Shown piece after piece: positions 1-6,821 of a DNA stretch of 11,522 nt. Source of the DNA: CAISIP01 sp046594635 (GTDB lineage Bacteria; Pseudomonadota; Gammaproteobacteria; Burkholderiales; Burkholderiaceae_C). The stretch lies in contig JBKJRR010000439.1 in assembly GCA_046594635.1 (NCBI GenBank), positions 1-11,522 of the forward strand, written 5' to 3'. The number at the start of each line of letters is the position of its first letter. The first letter of the stretch is position 1. The translations under genes and the position numbers were made by a program. The notes beneath the pieces were generated by a model. It was not told the origin of the DNA. It ran no database searches and saw only the letters and a list, made by a program, of their open reading frames with translations.

Positions 1-12
1 GTTGAAGTGTTG

Positions 13-52
13 GGGACAGAGCTCGCGCACTGCGTGTCGCTCGGTCTGTCCC
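13..52. other. Inverted repeat (hairpin) downstream of ffh
   Basis: GGGACAGA at 13-20 pairs perfectly with TCTGTCCC at 45-52 (8 bp). The 24-nt loop contains a shorter CAC/GTG pairing. It lies 17 bp beyond the ffh stop codon, where a transcription terminator would be expected. Read in the ffh direction, the stem is not followed by a run of T, so a classical intrinsic terminator is not shown. It could be a 3'-end-protecting structure or chance. The rest of positions 1-69 holds nothing I can assign. Confidence 0.35.
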
Positions 53-69
53 GCAAGGTCTCAGGTTTC

Positions 70-1434
70 TCAGAAGGGCATCTTTGGCATGCCCTTCATG
101 CCGCCCAGGCGCTTCATCATCTTCATCATGCCGCCGCCTTTCATCTTCTTCATCATGTCCTGCATCTGCTCGAATTCCTTGAGCATGCGGTTGACTTCCT
201 GGACTTGGACGCCGGCGCCTTGGGCGATGCGGCGTTTGCGGGTGGCCTTGATCAGCTCAGGCTTGCGGCGCTCGAGCTTGGTCATGCTGTGGATGATGCC
301 TTCCTTGCGCCGGATGTCTTTTTCGGCGCGGTTCATGTCGACCTGACCGGCCTTGGCGGCCATGGCGGCGGGCAATTTGTCCATCAGGCTGGACAGGCCG
401 CCCATCTGTTTCATCTGCTGGATCTGGCCCAGAAAATCGTTCAGGTCGAAGCCGGCGCCGCTCTTGACCTTGGCCGCCAGCTTCTGGGCCGCTGCCATGT
501 CTACGCCAGAGCTGACCTGCTCCACCAGCGCGACGATGTCGCCCATGCCCAGAATCCGACCCGCATGGCGCTGGGCATCGAACACTTCCAGACCGTCGAT
601 TTTTTCGCTGGTGCCGGCAAACTTGATCGGGGCGCCGGTGACCTGACGGGCGGACAACGCAGCGCCGCCGCGGGAGTCGCCGTCGGTCTTGGTCAGGATG
701 ATGCCGGTCAGCGGCAGCGCGTCCTTGAACGCCTTGGCCGTGTTGATCGCATCCTGACCCTGCATCGCATCGACGACGAACAGCGTCTCGACCGGATTCA
801 GCACCTGGTGCAGTTCCTTGATCTCGCGCATCAGCACTTCGTCGATTGCCAGCCGGCCTGCGGTGTCCACCAGCAAGACGTCGAAGTAGTGCTTGCGTGC
901 GTAGTCGAGCGCCGCACGGGCGATGTCCACCGGTTTCTGGTCGGCGCTGCTGGGAAACCATTCGGCACCGGCTTGCGCCGTGACGGTCTTGAGCTGTTCG
1001 ATTGCCGCTGGGCGGTATACGTCGCCGGATACGGTCAGCACCTTTTTCTTGCGCTTCTCGATCAGGTGGCGCGCGAGTTTGGCGGTGCTGGTGGTCTTGC
1101 CCGAACCCTGCAGACCGGCCATCAGGATGACCGCCGGCGGCTGCGCTGCGAGGTTCAGATCGCTGACGCCCTCGCCCATGGTGGCGCTGAGTTCTTTGTT
1201 GACAATACCCACCAGGGCCTGGCCTGGTGACAAGGAGCCCAGGACTTCCTGTCCCAGTGCCTTCTCCTTGACCCGGGCAATGAAGTCCCGCACCACGGGC
1301 AGCGCCACGTCTGCCTCGAGCAGGGCCAGACGCACTTCGCGCAACATCTCCGTGACGTTGGTCTCGGTGATGCGAGCCTGGCCACGCATTTCCTTGACAA
1401 GGCGCGAAAGTTTTTCGGATAAGGATGAGGCCAT
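70..1434 (-). CDS. ffh: Signal recognition particle protein Ffh (SRP54 GTPase)
   Basis: Ffh binds 4.5S RNA to form the bacterial signal recognition particle. It recognises hydrophobic signal sequences on ribosomes and delivers them to FtsY and SecYEG, using paired GTP hydrolysis. The 454-residue product matches the usual length (about 450). The N domain is residues 1-90. The G domain shows the P-loop GLQGSGKTT (107-115), DTAGR (190-194), TKTDGDSRGG (248-257) and the closing KFAGTSEKIDGLE motif (271-283). The M domain carries the RNA-binding RKRRIAQGAG stretch (399-408) and a Met/Gly/Lys-rich tail (423-454) with many methionines. The start at 1434 gives MASSLSEKLSRL, the normal N-terminus; an 18-residue upstream extension is open but does not look like Ffh. 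The Shine-Dalgarno is weak. The gene is divergent from the ypjD operon. No defect is seen. Confidence 0.97.
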   Translation of the reverse strand: MASSLSEKLSRLVKEMRGQARITETNVTEMLREVRLALLEADVALPVVRDFIARVKEKALGQEVLGSLSPGQALVGIVNKELSATMGEGVSDLNLAAQPPAVILMAGLQGSGKTTSTAKLARHLIEKRKKKVLTVSGDVYRPAAIEQLKTVTAQAGAEWFPSSADQKPVDIARAALDYARKHYFDVLLVDTAGRLAIDEVLMREIKELHQVLNPVETLFVVDAMQGQDAINTAKAFKDALPLTGIILTKTDGDSRGGAALSARQVTGAPIKFAGTSEKIDGLEVFDAQRHAGRILGMGDIVALVEQVSSGVDMAAAQKLAAKVKSGAGFDLNDFLGQIQQMKQMGGLSSLMDKLPAAMAAKAGQVDMNRAEKDIRRKEGIIHSMTKLERRKPELIKATRKRRIAQGAGVQVQEVNRMLKEFEQMQDMMKKMKGGGMMKMMKRLGGMKGMPKMPF

Positions 1435-1503
1435 GGGTGCTCGAAGGTAGGGTGCGCGTGGGTGGGATTTTTCGCCGAAAGGTCGCACGGGAACGGGCCA
1501 GGT

Positions 1504-1522
1504 GAAAGGCTAAACTGTACCC
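1504..1522 (+). promoter_or_regulatory. Possible -10 region just before the ypjD start
   Basis: GGCTAAACTGTACCC lies immediately before the first ATG. TAAACT at 1511-1516 resembles a sigma-70 -10 hexamer (4 of 6). I see no convincing -35 box 16-18 bp upstream. If TAAACT is the -10, transcription would start at about 1522-1524, on top of the ATG at 1523. On the other strand, TACAGT (complement of 1514-1519) could be a -10 for ffh. This is inference from position and a loose match. Confidence 0.3.
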
Positions 1523-2323
1523 ATGATTCTAGCCAGTGGCTCCATGTTGACCCATGCCCTCGCATGGAGCGCTGCCATTGCCTATCTGGTGCCGGCCACC
1601 TGGCCTGCCATCGGCGAGCGTATCGGACGGCTGGTGCTTTTGCTGGGCTGGTTATTGCATGCGCTGGTGCTGGCCGTCGGCCTTGCAGGTGCAGCGCCGC
1701 ATTTCGGCTTTGCACCTGCACTGTCGGTCACGGCCTGGCTGGTCGGTGCGGTGTATGCCGTCGAGTCGCGGTTTTATCCGCAGCTGCGACTGCGCCGCGT
1801 GTTGTGCGCGCTGGCCGCCGTGACGGTCTTGTTGGCGCTGGTGTTTCGCGGCACGCCCCTGCACCCGGCGGCGTCGAGCTGGTTGCCACTGCATTGGGCG
1901 CTGGGCATCGCGTCCTACGGCCTGTTTGGTGCCGCAGTGGTTCATGCCTGGATGATGGGGCGCGCTGAAGACCGCATCCGCCAGGGCGCAGACCCGGAAA
2001 GTGGCATGCCGCTGCTCACACTCGAGCGACTGACCTTCCGTTTCGTCGGTGCCGGTTTCGTGTTGCTGACGGCCACCTTGCTGGTGGTGCTGGTCTATGG
2101 CGAAATGTTGTACGGTCCGGGCATGGGCTGGCGCGTGAACCACAAGAGCGTGTTTTCCATCCTGTCCTGGCTGACCTTCGCGGCCTTGCTGCTCGGGCGC
2201 ATGCGCTACGGTTGGCGCGGACGGCGTGCGGTGCGGGTGTTGTATGCCGGGGCCGGTCTGCTGTTCCTGGCCTACGTCGGTTCGCGTTTTGTCATGGAAG
2301 TTATTTTGAGTCGTGCGACATGA
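1523..2323 (+). CDS. ypjD: CcsA/YpjD-type inner-membrane protein (cytochrome c assembly family)
   Basis: This 266-residue protein is almost entirely hydrophobic, with about eight predicted membrane segments (for example near residues 36-56, 66-84, 93-108, 123-142, 174-193, 210-226 and 238-260). It has the layout of the cytochrome c assembly/CcsA superfamily in its short YpjD form. Conserved-looking histidines sit in HWALGIASYGLF (H124), at H141, and in GWRVNHKSVFSILSW (H207), the segment that corresponds to the signature block of the family. CcsA proteins handle haem for cytochrome c maturation. The YpjD branch beside ffh is poorly defined, and a haem role here is inference. The ATG at 1523 follows GAAAGG only at long spacing; the ATG at 1544 (residue 8) is an alternative. 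The stop overlaps the next gene by 4 bp. It is the first gene of the putative operon. Confidence 0.88.
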   Translation: MILASGSMLTHALAWSAAIAYLVPATWPAIGERIGRLVLLLGWLLHALVLAVGLAGAAPHFGFAPALSVTAWLVGAVYAVESRFYPQLRLRRVLCALAAVTVLLALVFRGTPLHPAASSWLPLHWALGIASYGLFGAAVVHAWMMGRAEDRIRQGADPESGMPLLTLERLTFRFVGAGFVLLTATLLVVLVYGEMLYGPGMGWRVNHKSVFSILSWLTFAALLLGRMRYGWRGRRAVRVLYAGAGLLFLAYVGSRFVMEVILSRAT

Positions 2324-2556
2324 AGTTCTTGCTGGTACTGATCGTGGTCATGGTGGGTGTCTGGCTCTGGCGCGCCAATCGAGCCGCCGAACGGGCCGAA
2401 GAAGACAAGTCGCGCCGTCCCCGCTCCAAACCCGTCGGCGCGATCGACATGGGGCGCTGTGACCTGTGTGGCATGCATTGCCCGGACGATGATCTGGTGA
2501 AGGGCCGTAGCGGCGCCTATTGTTCGACCCAGCATCGCGACCAGGCTGAAGTCTGA
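2320..2556 (+). CDS. Small membrane-anchored Cys4 protein, PP0621 family
   Basis: The product is 78 residues. An N-terminal membrane anchor (about 3-17) is followed by a basic, Arg-rich linker (18-40). A short metal-binding-like module follows, with C47-x2-C50-x3-C54 and a distal C68 followed by H72 in YCSTQH. This arrangement suggests a small zinc-ribbon-like fold and fits the uncharacterised PP0621 family, commonly found beside pilS in beta- and gammaproteobacteria. The start ATG (2320) overlaps the ypjD stop in an ATGA, implying translational coupling, and the next gene begins 8 bp after its stop. No function is established. The anchor and the four cysteines are seen directly; zinc binding is inferred. 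Confidence 0.82.
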   Translation: MKFLLVLIVVMVGVWLWRANRAAERAEEDKSRRPRSKPVGAIDMGRCDLCGMHCPDDDLVKGRSGAYCSTQHRDQAEV

Positions 2557-2564
2557 GCGCCAGC

Positions 2565-4289
2565 ATGGCAGTAGCGCCAAACCGACCGTGGCTGGATCTG
2601 CGGTCCAACCAGCGCGAAGACAGCCCCTACGCCGACGGACCGGACGAGTTCGTACGGCTTTGGAGCGGCTTCATGACCGCCCGCGTCACGCTGGGCGTGG
2701 TGTTGCTGGCACTGCAGGCCAGCCTATTCGTGCTGGGCCTGTCAACCGATCCCTTGCTGGTGATTGCCTGCGGCGCCTACCTGGTGGCGACTCTGGTCAC
2801 GCGGCTGCTGAGTCGACCCCAGCGGCTGGGGCCGACGCTTGGCCTGCGCTGGTTGTTGACCGTGGGTGTCGATGTCGTCACCTTTGCCTTGCTGCAGTAT
2901 GTGCAGGGTAACGCAGGCATCAATTACACGCCGCTGCTGGCGCTGCCGGTGCTGATGGCGGCCGTGCTGGGGTCCATGCCGCTGGCCATGGCCACCGCAG
3001 CCGGCGTGACGCTGCTGCTGCTGGGGCGCGCCGGATTCGACGGGTTGACCGGTGATCCTGATGCGGCGTCGCTGGTGGCGCAATCGGCGCTGACCGGCGC
3101 CGGCTATTTCGTCATTGCATTTCTCGCCAGCCAGTTGTCGGCGCGTCTGGCCAGCGAGGAACAGCGGTCCCGACGCAGCCAGCTGGTGGCGCGGGTACAG
3201 CGCGAGGTCAATGCGCTCGTCATCGAGTCGCTGACCGACGGCATTCTGGTGGTGGACGAACAGGACCAGGTGCTGGCAGCCAATCCGGCGGCATGTCGCT
3301 TGCTCGGGCGTGACGTCGCAGCGACCCAGCAGTCGTTCTCGCTTGCGCTGGAGCCTGGCTGGCAGGAACTGCTGCAATTGAAACAGCAAAGCCTGGCGCA
3401 AGACCAGGCCCAGAATGCCCGAGTGGTGTTGATGCTGCCCGGCATCGGGCCGCAATACACCCATGTGCGCACCCGCATCGCCGCGACCGCAGATGACACG
3501 GTGTCCGAGCGGCTGTGCGTCATGTTCGTGCAGGACCAGCGCGAGGTCGAGGCGCGCATGCGAACCGAGAAGCTGGTCAGCATGGGCCGCATGTCGAGCG
3601 CGGTGGCGCATGAAATCCGCAATCCGCTGGCCGCGATCGTGCAGGCCAACGCCTTGCTGGACGAAGCGGTCGCGGACGCCCAACTCAAGCCGCTGATCCG
3701 TATGGTGCAGCAGAACGCGAATCGTCTGGGGCGCATCGTAGACGAGGTGCTCAACATTGCCCGTGTGCAGCAGCGTGCACCGCAAGCGGATCCGCCGGTC
3801 CTGTCGCTCAACAGCGTGGTGGGTCAGATCTGCACCGACTGGGATCAGCACGGCGGGCGCGATGCGCCTGTTTCCCGGCAGTTTTGCGAAACCGATATCG
3901 AGGTCGCGTTCGAGGCCGAGCATCTGCGCCGGGTGCTGATCAATCTGCTGGACAACGCGAACCGTTATGCCGGCTCTGGCAGTGTCTCGATCCAGGTGAC
4001 GACCAGTCTGACCCTGGGCGGGCAGGTGTCACTGATGGTGTGGAGCGATGGCAAGCCGATGGAGCCATCGGTGGAACGTCACCTGTTCGAACCCTTCTTT
4101 TCGTCCGAAAGCCGCTCCACCGGCTTGGGCCTGTATATCTGTCGCGAGCTGTGTGATGGCCATGGGGCCGTGATCGGCTTTGCACGCGCTCAGCGTCGCG
4201 TCGCGGGGGCGATGGTGGACGGCAACGAGTTTCGCATCCGATTTGCGTCGGCGCGAAGCAAGCAGCCATCTGCCAGAATACCGTCGTGA
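2565..4289 (+). CDS. pilS: PilS-like membrane sensor histidine kinase
   Basis: The 574-residue protein is the sensor half of a two-component system. An N-terminal region has about six membrane segments (40-60, 63-82, 95-113, 123-137, 138-154, 170-192), as in PilS. A PAS-like domain follows (about 217-310, starting ESLTDGILVVDEQ). The dimerisation/phosphoacceptor domain has HEIRNPL with H349. The ATPase domain has an N box, INLLDNANRYAG (N460, N464), and a G2-type STGLGLYIC (518-526). The expected G1 box DxGxG is replaced by WSDGKP (493-498), so the adenine-binding Asp is not in its usual place. In Pseudomonas, PilS senses pilin in the membrane and controls PilR; whether this one does so is inferred. 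The ATG at 2565 has a poor Shine-Dalgarno. The stop overlaps the GTG of the next gene, typical of a co-translated kinase-regulator pair. Confidence 0.85.
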   Translation: MAVAPNRPWLDLRSNQREDSPYADGPDEFVRLWSGFMTARVTLGVVLLALQASLFVLGLSTDPLLVIACGAYLVATLVTRLLSRPQRLGPTLGLRWLLTVGVDVVTFALLQYVQGNAGINYTPLLALPVLMAAVLGSMPLAMATAAGVTLLLLGRAGFDGLTGDPDAASLVAQSALTGAGYFVIAFLASQLSARLASEEQRSRRSQLVARVQREVNALVIESLTDGILVVDEQDQVLAANPAACRLLGRDVAATQQSFSLALEPGWQELLQLKQQSLAQDQAQNARVVLMLPGIGPQYTHVRTRIAATADDTVSERLCVMFVQDQREVEARMRTEKLVSMGRMSSAVAHEIRNPLAAIVQANALLDEAVADAQLKPLIRMVQQNANRLGRIVDEVLNIARVQQRAPQADPPVLSLNSVVGQICTDWDQHGGRDAPVSRQFCETDIEVAFEAEHLRRVLINLLDNANRYAGSGSVSIQVTTSLTLGGQVSLMVWSDGKPMEPSVERHLFEPFFSSESRSTGLGLYICRELCDGHGAVIGFARAQRRVAGAMVDGNEFRIRFASARSKQPSARIPS

Positions 4290-5815
4290 CCGCAGCCACC
4301 ACCAGCGCCCAGAGGGATGTTCATGTCCTCGTCGTGGACGACGAGCCAGACCTGCGCACGCTGTACGAACTGGCCCTGGTACGAGAGGGTTACGACGTGC
4401 AGGGTGTTGGCGACCTGGCGCAAGCCTGGGAGCTACTCGCGGCGAAGCGATTCGACGTTGTCATCACCGACATGCGCCTTCCGGACGGCATGGGGATCAG
4501 TCTGCTGCAGCGCCTGCGCGACAGCCAGCGCCGGGAACGCTGCGTCGTCATCACGGCCTATGGGTCTGCCGACAACGCGGTCGAATCACTCAAGGCGGGG
4601 GCGTTCGACTACCTGACCAAACCGGTGGATATCCAGCAGTTTCGCGCTGTCATTGCGTCTGCCGTGCAGGGTGCACGCAAGGAGGCGGTGGCCGGGCGTC
4701 GGCACAACGCCGGAGTCGCATCGCGCGAGGGCTTCAACCGGCGCCGCACCGATGCCGAACTTGGTGCGGGCGAGGCGGCGTTGCAGCGTCTGGTGGGTGA
4801 GTCGTCAGCGATGCGCCAGGTCAAGGATCGCGTGGCCAAGGTCGCGCGCTCGATGGCGCCGGTGCTGGTGACCGGTGAATCGGGTACGGGCAAGGAACTG
4901 GTGGCGCGTGCCCTGCATGCCAATAGCCACCGCTCCGCAGGTCCGATGGTCGCGGTCAATTGCAGTGCCATTCCCGAACAGTTGCTCGAGGCCGAGTTTT
5001 TTGGCACGCGCAAAGGTTCGTTCACCGGCGCCACGCATGACCGCGACGGGTTTTTTCAGGCTGCGCGCGGCGGCAGCCTGTTCCTTGACGAGATCGGCGA
5101 CCTGCCGCTGGCAATGCAGTCCAAGCTGCTGCGCGCGATTCAGGAGCGCAGCGTGCGCAGCGTCGGCTCGACCCAGGAGGAGCCGGTCGATGTGCGCATC
5201 ATCAGTGCCACGCACCGGGACCTGGCCGCTGACGTGCAAGCTGGACGCTTTCGCCAGGATCTGTATTACCGGCTCAATGTCATCGACATCGTGATCCCGC
5301 CGTTGCGCGATCGCCTGGACGATCTGCCGGCCTTGTGCGAGAGCCTGCTGGCGCGCATCGCGCAGGAGGCGGGCATGCCGGTCCCTGCGCTGTCGGCCAA
5401 TGTACTCGAGCAGATTTGCCTGGCGCCACTCAAGGGCAACGTGCGTGAACTCGAAAACCTGCTGCACCGTGCTGTCGCCCTGAGTGAAGGTGGTGATCTG
5501 CAGGTCGACATTCTGGGCGAACAGACGATGCCAGCACCGCTTGCGCCGGCGTCCGATGCCGTCCGATCCGTCGTGCCATCGCCTGCCGAAGCGGCGCGCG
5601 ACTCGCCGGCCCAGGTGCCACTGGTGATTCCGAGTGACTTGCAAAGTCATCTGGATCGGCAGGAGAGGGAAATCCTGGTGCAGACCTTGCATGAGACGGG
5701 TTTCAATCGTACCGCCGCCGCAGCCAGGCTCGGCCTGAGTCTGCGCCAGATCCGCTACCGTATCGCACGGCTCAAGATTGACGAACCGGCAGACTCGGCC
5801 GATGACGCTGATTGA
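4286..5815 (+). CDS. pilR: PilR-like sigma-54-dependent response regulator (NtrC family)
   Basis: This 509-residue transcription activator has the three-part NtrC layout. The receiver domain (about 12-125) has acidic D18/D19, phosphoacceptor D62 in VVITDMRLPDG and K112 in LTKPV. The AAA+ domain (about 168-400) shows Walker A GESGTGKE (197-204), the sigma-54 contact loop GSFTGA (244-249) and Walker B SLFLDEIGD (264-272). The Fis-type helix-turn-helix (about 463-497) contains FNRTAAAARLGLSLRQIRYR, resembling PilR. Linkers at 130-165 and 411-450 are Ala/Pro/Arg-rich and make it longer than Pseudomonas PilR (about 445). All key residues are intact. Translation starts at a GTG within the pilS stop (GTGA); no in-frame ATG lies nearby. 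No pilin gene or obvious sigma-54 promoter is in the window, so the regulon is unknown. Another NtrC-family name is possible. Confidence 0.87.
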   Translation: MTAATTSAQRDVHVLVVDDEPDLRTLYELALVREGYDVQGVGDLAQAWELLAAKRFDVVITDMRLPDGMGISLLQRLRDSQRRERCVVITAYGSADNAVESLKAGAFDYLTKPVDIQQFRAVIASAVQGARKEAVAGRRHNAGVASREGFNRRRTDAELGAGEAALQRLVGESSAMRQVKDRVAKVARSMAPVLVTGESGTGKELVARALHANSHRSAGPMVAVNCSAIPEQLLEAEFFGTRKGSFTGATHDRDGFFQAARGGSLFLDEIGDLPLAMQSKLLRAIQERSVRSVGSTQEEPVDVRIISATHRDLAADVQAGRFRQDLYYRLNVIDIVIPPLRDRLDDLPALCESLLARIAQEAGMPVPALSANVLEQICLAPLKGNVRELENLLHRAVALSEGGDLQVDILGEQTMPAPLAPASDAVRSVVPSPAEAARDSPAQVPLVIPSDLQSHLDRQEREILVQTLHETGFNRTAAAARLGLSLRQIRYRIARLKIDEPADSADDAD

Positions 5816-6407
5816 TGCTGCGGGGCTTCTCCCCGGATTGCCCTGTGAGTGGGAGCGGGGCTGGTACCGGGATGCACAACGACTGGACTCGCCCAATTGC
5901 GGCCCGCGACCGCCAGGCCTGGCGGTCGACCTGGTGGTGTTGCATTCAATCAGCCTGCCGCCCGGTGAATTTGGTGGCGACGAAGTGCAGCAGTTGTTTA
6001 CCAACCGGTTGGACTGGGATGCGCATCCGTATTTCCAGCAGATCAGGGGCCTGATGGTTTCGGCGCATTTCTTCGTGCGCCGTGGCGGCGAACTTTGGCA
6101 ATTCGTCAGTTGCGACGCGCGCGCCTGGCATGCCGGCCAGTCCTGTCACCTGGGGCGTGACAACTGCAACGACTTTTCTATCGGCATCGAACTCGAAGGC
6201 CTGGAGGGTGGGTCGTTTGAGCCGGCGCAATATGCCGCTGCGGCAGCCTTGTGTGCGGCGATCGGCCGGCAGTATCCGATTCGTCATGTGGCCGGCCATG
6301 AGCATGTCGCGCCGGGGCGCAAGTTCGACCCGGGTGCCGGCTTCGACTGGTCACAGCTGCGCCGCGCGTTGGCATGGGGTGAAGATTTTTTCCCGACGTC
6401 TTTTTAA
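5802..6407 (+). CDS. ampD: 1,6-anhydro-N-acetylmuramyl-L-alanine amidase AmpD
   Basis: AmpD is a cytoplasmic zinc amidase. It cleaves the lactyl-L-Ala bond of anhydro-muropeptides during cell-wall recycling, and in species with AmpR it keeps ampC beta-lactamase off. The 201-residue product fits the family (about 185-200). Visible signatures are VLHSISLPPGEFGG with zinc-ligand candidate H48, VSAHFFVRRGGELWQFV, WHAG, NDFSIGIELEG, and HVAGHEHVAPGRKFDPG, which supplies H166, K174 and D176 (the other zinc ligands and catalytic Lys). The ATG at 5802 gives MTLIDAAGLLPG and overlaps the pilR end by 14 bp. A TTG at 5778 would add 8 residues but is less likely. It is the last gene of the operon. No ampR or ampC is seen nearby. 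Confidence 0.95.
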   Translation: MTLIDAAGLLPGLPCEWERGWYRDAQRLDSPNCGPRPPGLAVDLVVLHSISLPPGEFGGDEVQQLFTNRLDWDAHPYFQQIRGLMVSAHFFVRRGGELWQFVSCDARAWHAGQSCHLGRDNCNDFSIGIELEGLEGGSFEPAQYAAAAALCAAIGRQYPIRHVAGHEHVAPGRKFDPGAGFDWSQLRRALAWGEDFFPTSF

Positions 6408-6674
6408 TTATTTTGTTTGGCCTGCGGGTGTGCTGCCGGGCGCGTGCGCTGCCCCGCACGAGGGCCTGGGCAGCCGGACGTTGGTGCATGCCATGCGCAG
6501 ACTACATGCGGGTGTCGGGCGCAAATGCCGGCGCGGGTCGCATGATCGCGTGGTTTCACGCCGCGGCGCCCATGGTGCAAGGCTTCGCGTGCGATGGTGC
6601 GCGCCGGGTCGGTCGATGTTCCACGGCAGTGGGTCGGCCAGCGCCGGATGTCAGCAGGCCGTGGCCTGGGCGAT
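6408..6674. other. Noncoding GC-rich spacer between ampD and the nrdA promoter
   Basis: No convincing gene is seen; open frames here lack family-like sequence, start sites and operon context. An AT-rich run directly follows ampD (about 6400-6419). Next comes a structured stretch: CGTGCG (6443-6448) pairs with CGCACG (6455-6460) inside GCTGCC (6432-6437) and GGCAGC (6469-6474). The same GGGCAGC can instead pair with GCTGCCC (6448-6454). No T run follows either stem, so an intrinsic terminator for the upstream operon is not demonstrated. The remainder (6475-6674) has further short GC inverted repeats that would be expected by chance at this composition. Confidence 0.5.
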
Positions 6675-6690
6675 ACACTACCGGTAGTGG
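6675..6690. promoter_or_regulatory. NrdR box 1 (upstream)
   Basis: ACACTACCGGTAGTGG contains a perfect 14-bp palindrome, CACTACCGGTAGTG (6676-6689). The flanks fit the NrdR consensus (acaCwaTATATwGtgt), but the central four bases are CCGG rather than TATA. It is 16 bp upstream of box 2, the usual separation of paired NrdR boxes, and lies directly upstream of the -35 hexamer. NrdR is a Zn/ATP-cone repressor of ribonucleotide reductase genes. Confidence 0.75.
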
Positions 6691-6691
6691 C

Positions 6692-6720
6692 TTGTAAACG
6701 ACCAATACCCCATATATAGT
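6692..6720 (+). promoter_or_regulatory. nrdA sigma-70 promoter
   Basis: TTGTAA (6692-6697, 4 of 6 to TTGACA), a 17-bp spacer, and TATAGT (6715-6720, 5 of 6 to TATAAT) form a good housekeeping promoter. The expected start is near 6727, giving a leader of about 95 nt before the nrdA ATG. The -10 lies inside NrdR box 2 and the -35 directly follows box 1, so a bound repressor would block RNA polymerase. Confidence 0.75.
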
Positions 6721-6722
6721 GT
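6707..6722. promoter_or_regulatory. NrdR box 2 (overlaps the -10)
   Basis: ACCCCATATATAGTGT matches 14 of 16 positions of the NrdR-type sequence ACACAATATATAGTGT. Its centre is 32 bp from the centre of box 1, about three helical turns, so both boxes face the same side of the DNA. It covers the TATAGT -10 hexamer, which suits repression. Confidence 0.8.
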
Positions 6723-6821
6723 GCGCTGGTCAGGCCACGGGTCTGCTGCGATGACGCAAAAGCAGGCCTCTTCCGAACCAAATCCTCCCCACAAGACGTT
6801 CCCAGAGACGAGGCAAGAACA

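Noticed and set aside
13..52. Stem at the left edge considered as a tRNA acceptor
   Set aside because: Only 40 nt separate the arm ends, and no T-loop or anticodon arm sequence is present.
7..1230. A 407-codon plus-strand frame opposite ffh
   Set aside because: Complement of the conserved Ffh coding sequence; no independent start signal or domain.
2742..3923. A 393-codon minus-strand frame opposite the kinase gene
   Set aside because: Antisense shadow with His/Gln/Arg-rich translation and no family resemblance, whereas the plus strand gives a complete histidine kinase.
4999..5020. TGGCAC resembling the -24 element of a sigma-54 promoter
   Set aside because: No TTGC at the required -12 spacing and it lies inside the conserved AAA+ coding region, at the FFGTRKG codons.
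6376..6420. Possible intrinsic terminator at the end of ampD (GGG...CCC followed by T-rich sequence)
   Set aside because: The stem has a T-T mismatch, a G-T pair and only three strong pairs, lies inside the coding sequence, and is separated from the T-rich run.
6421..6520. Fragments resembling a cobalamin riboswitch (CGCTGCCCCGCA and a partial B12-box-like CAGACTACATGC)
   Set aside because: The other core elements (GGGAA...GGTG, GCCACTG, GGGAAGGC) are absent and the order and spacing do not fit.
6413..6697. A 94-codon plus-strand frame in the ampD-nrdA gap
   Set aside because: Arg/Ala/Cys-rich composition typical of noncoding GC-rich DNA, no ribosome binding site, and it overlaps NrdR box 1 and the -35.
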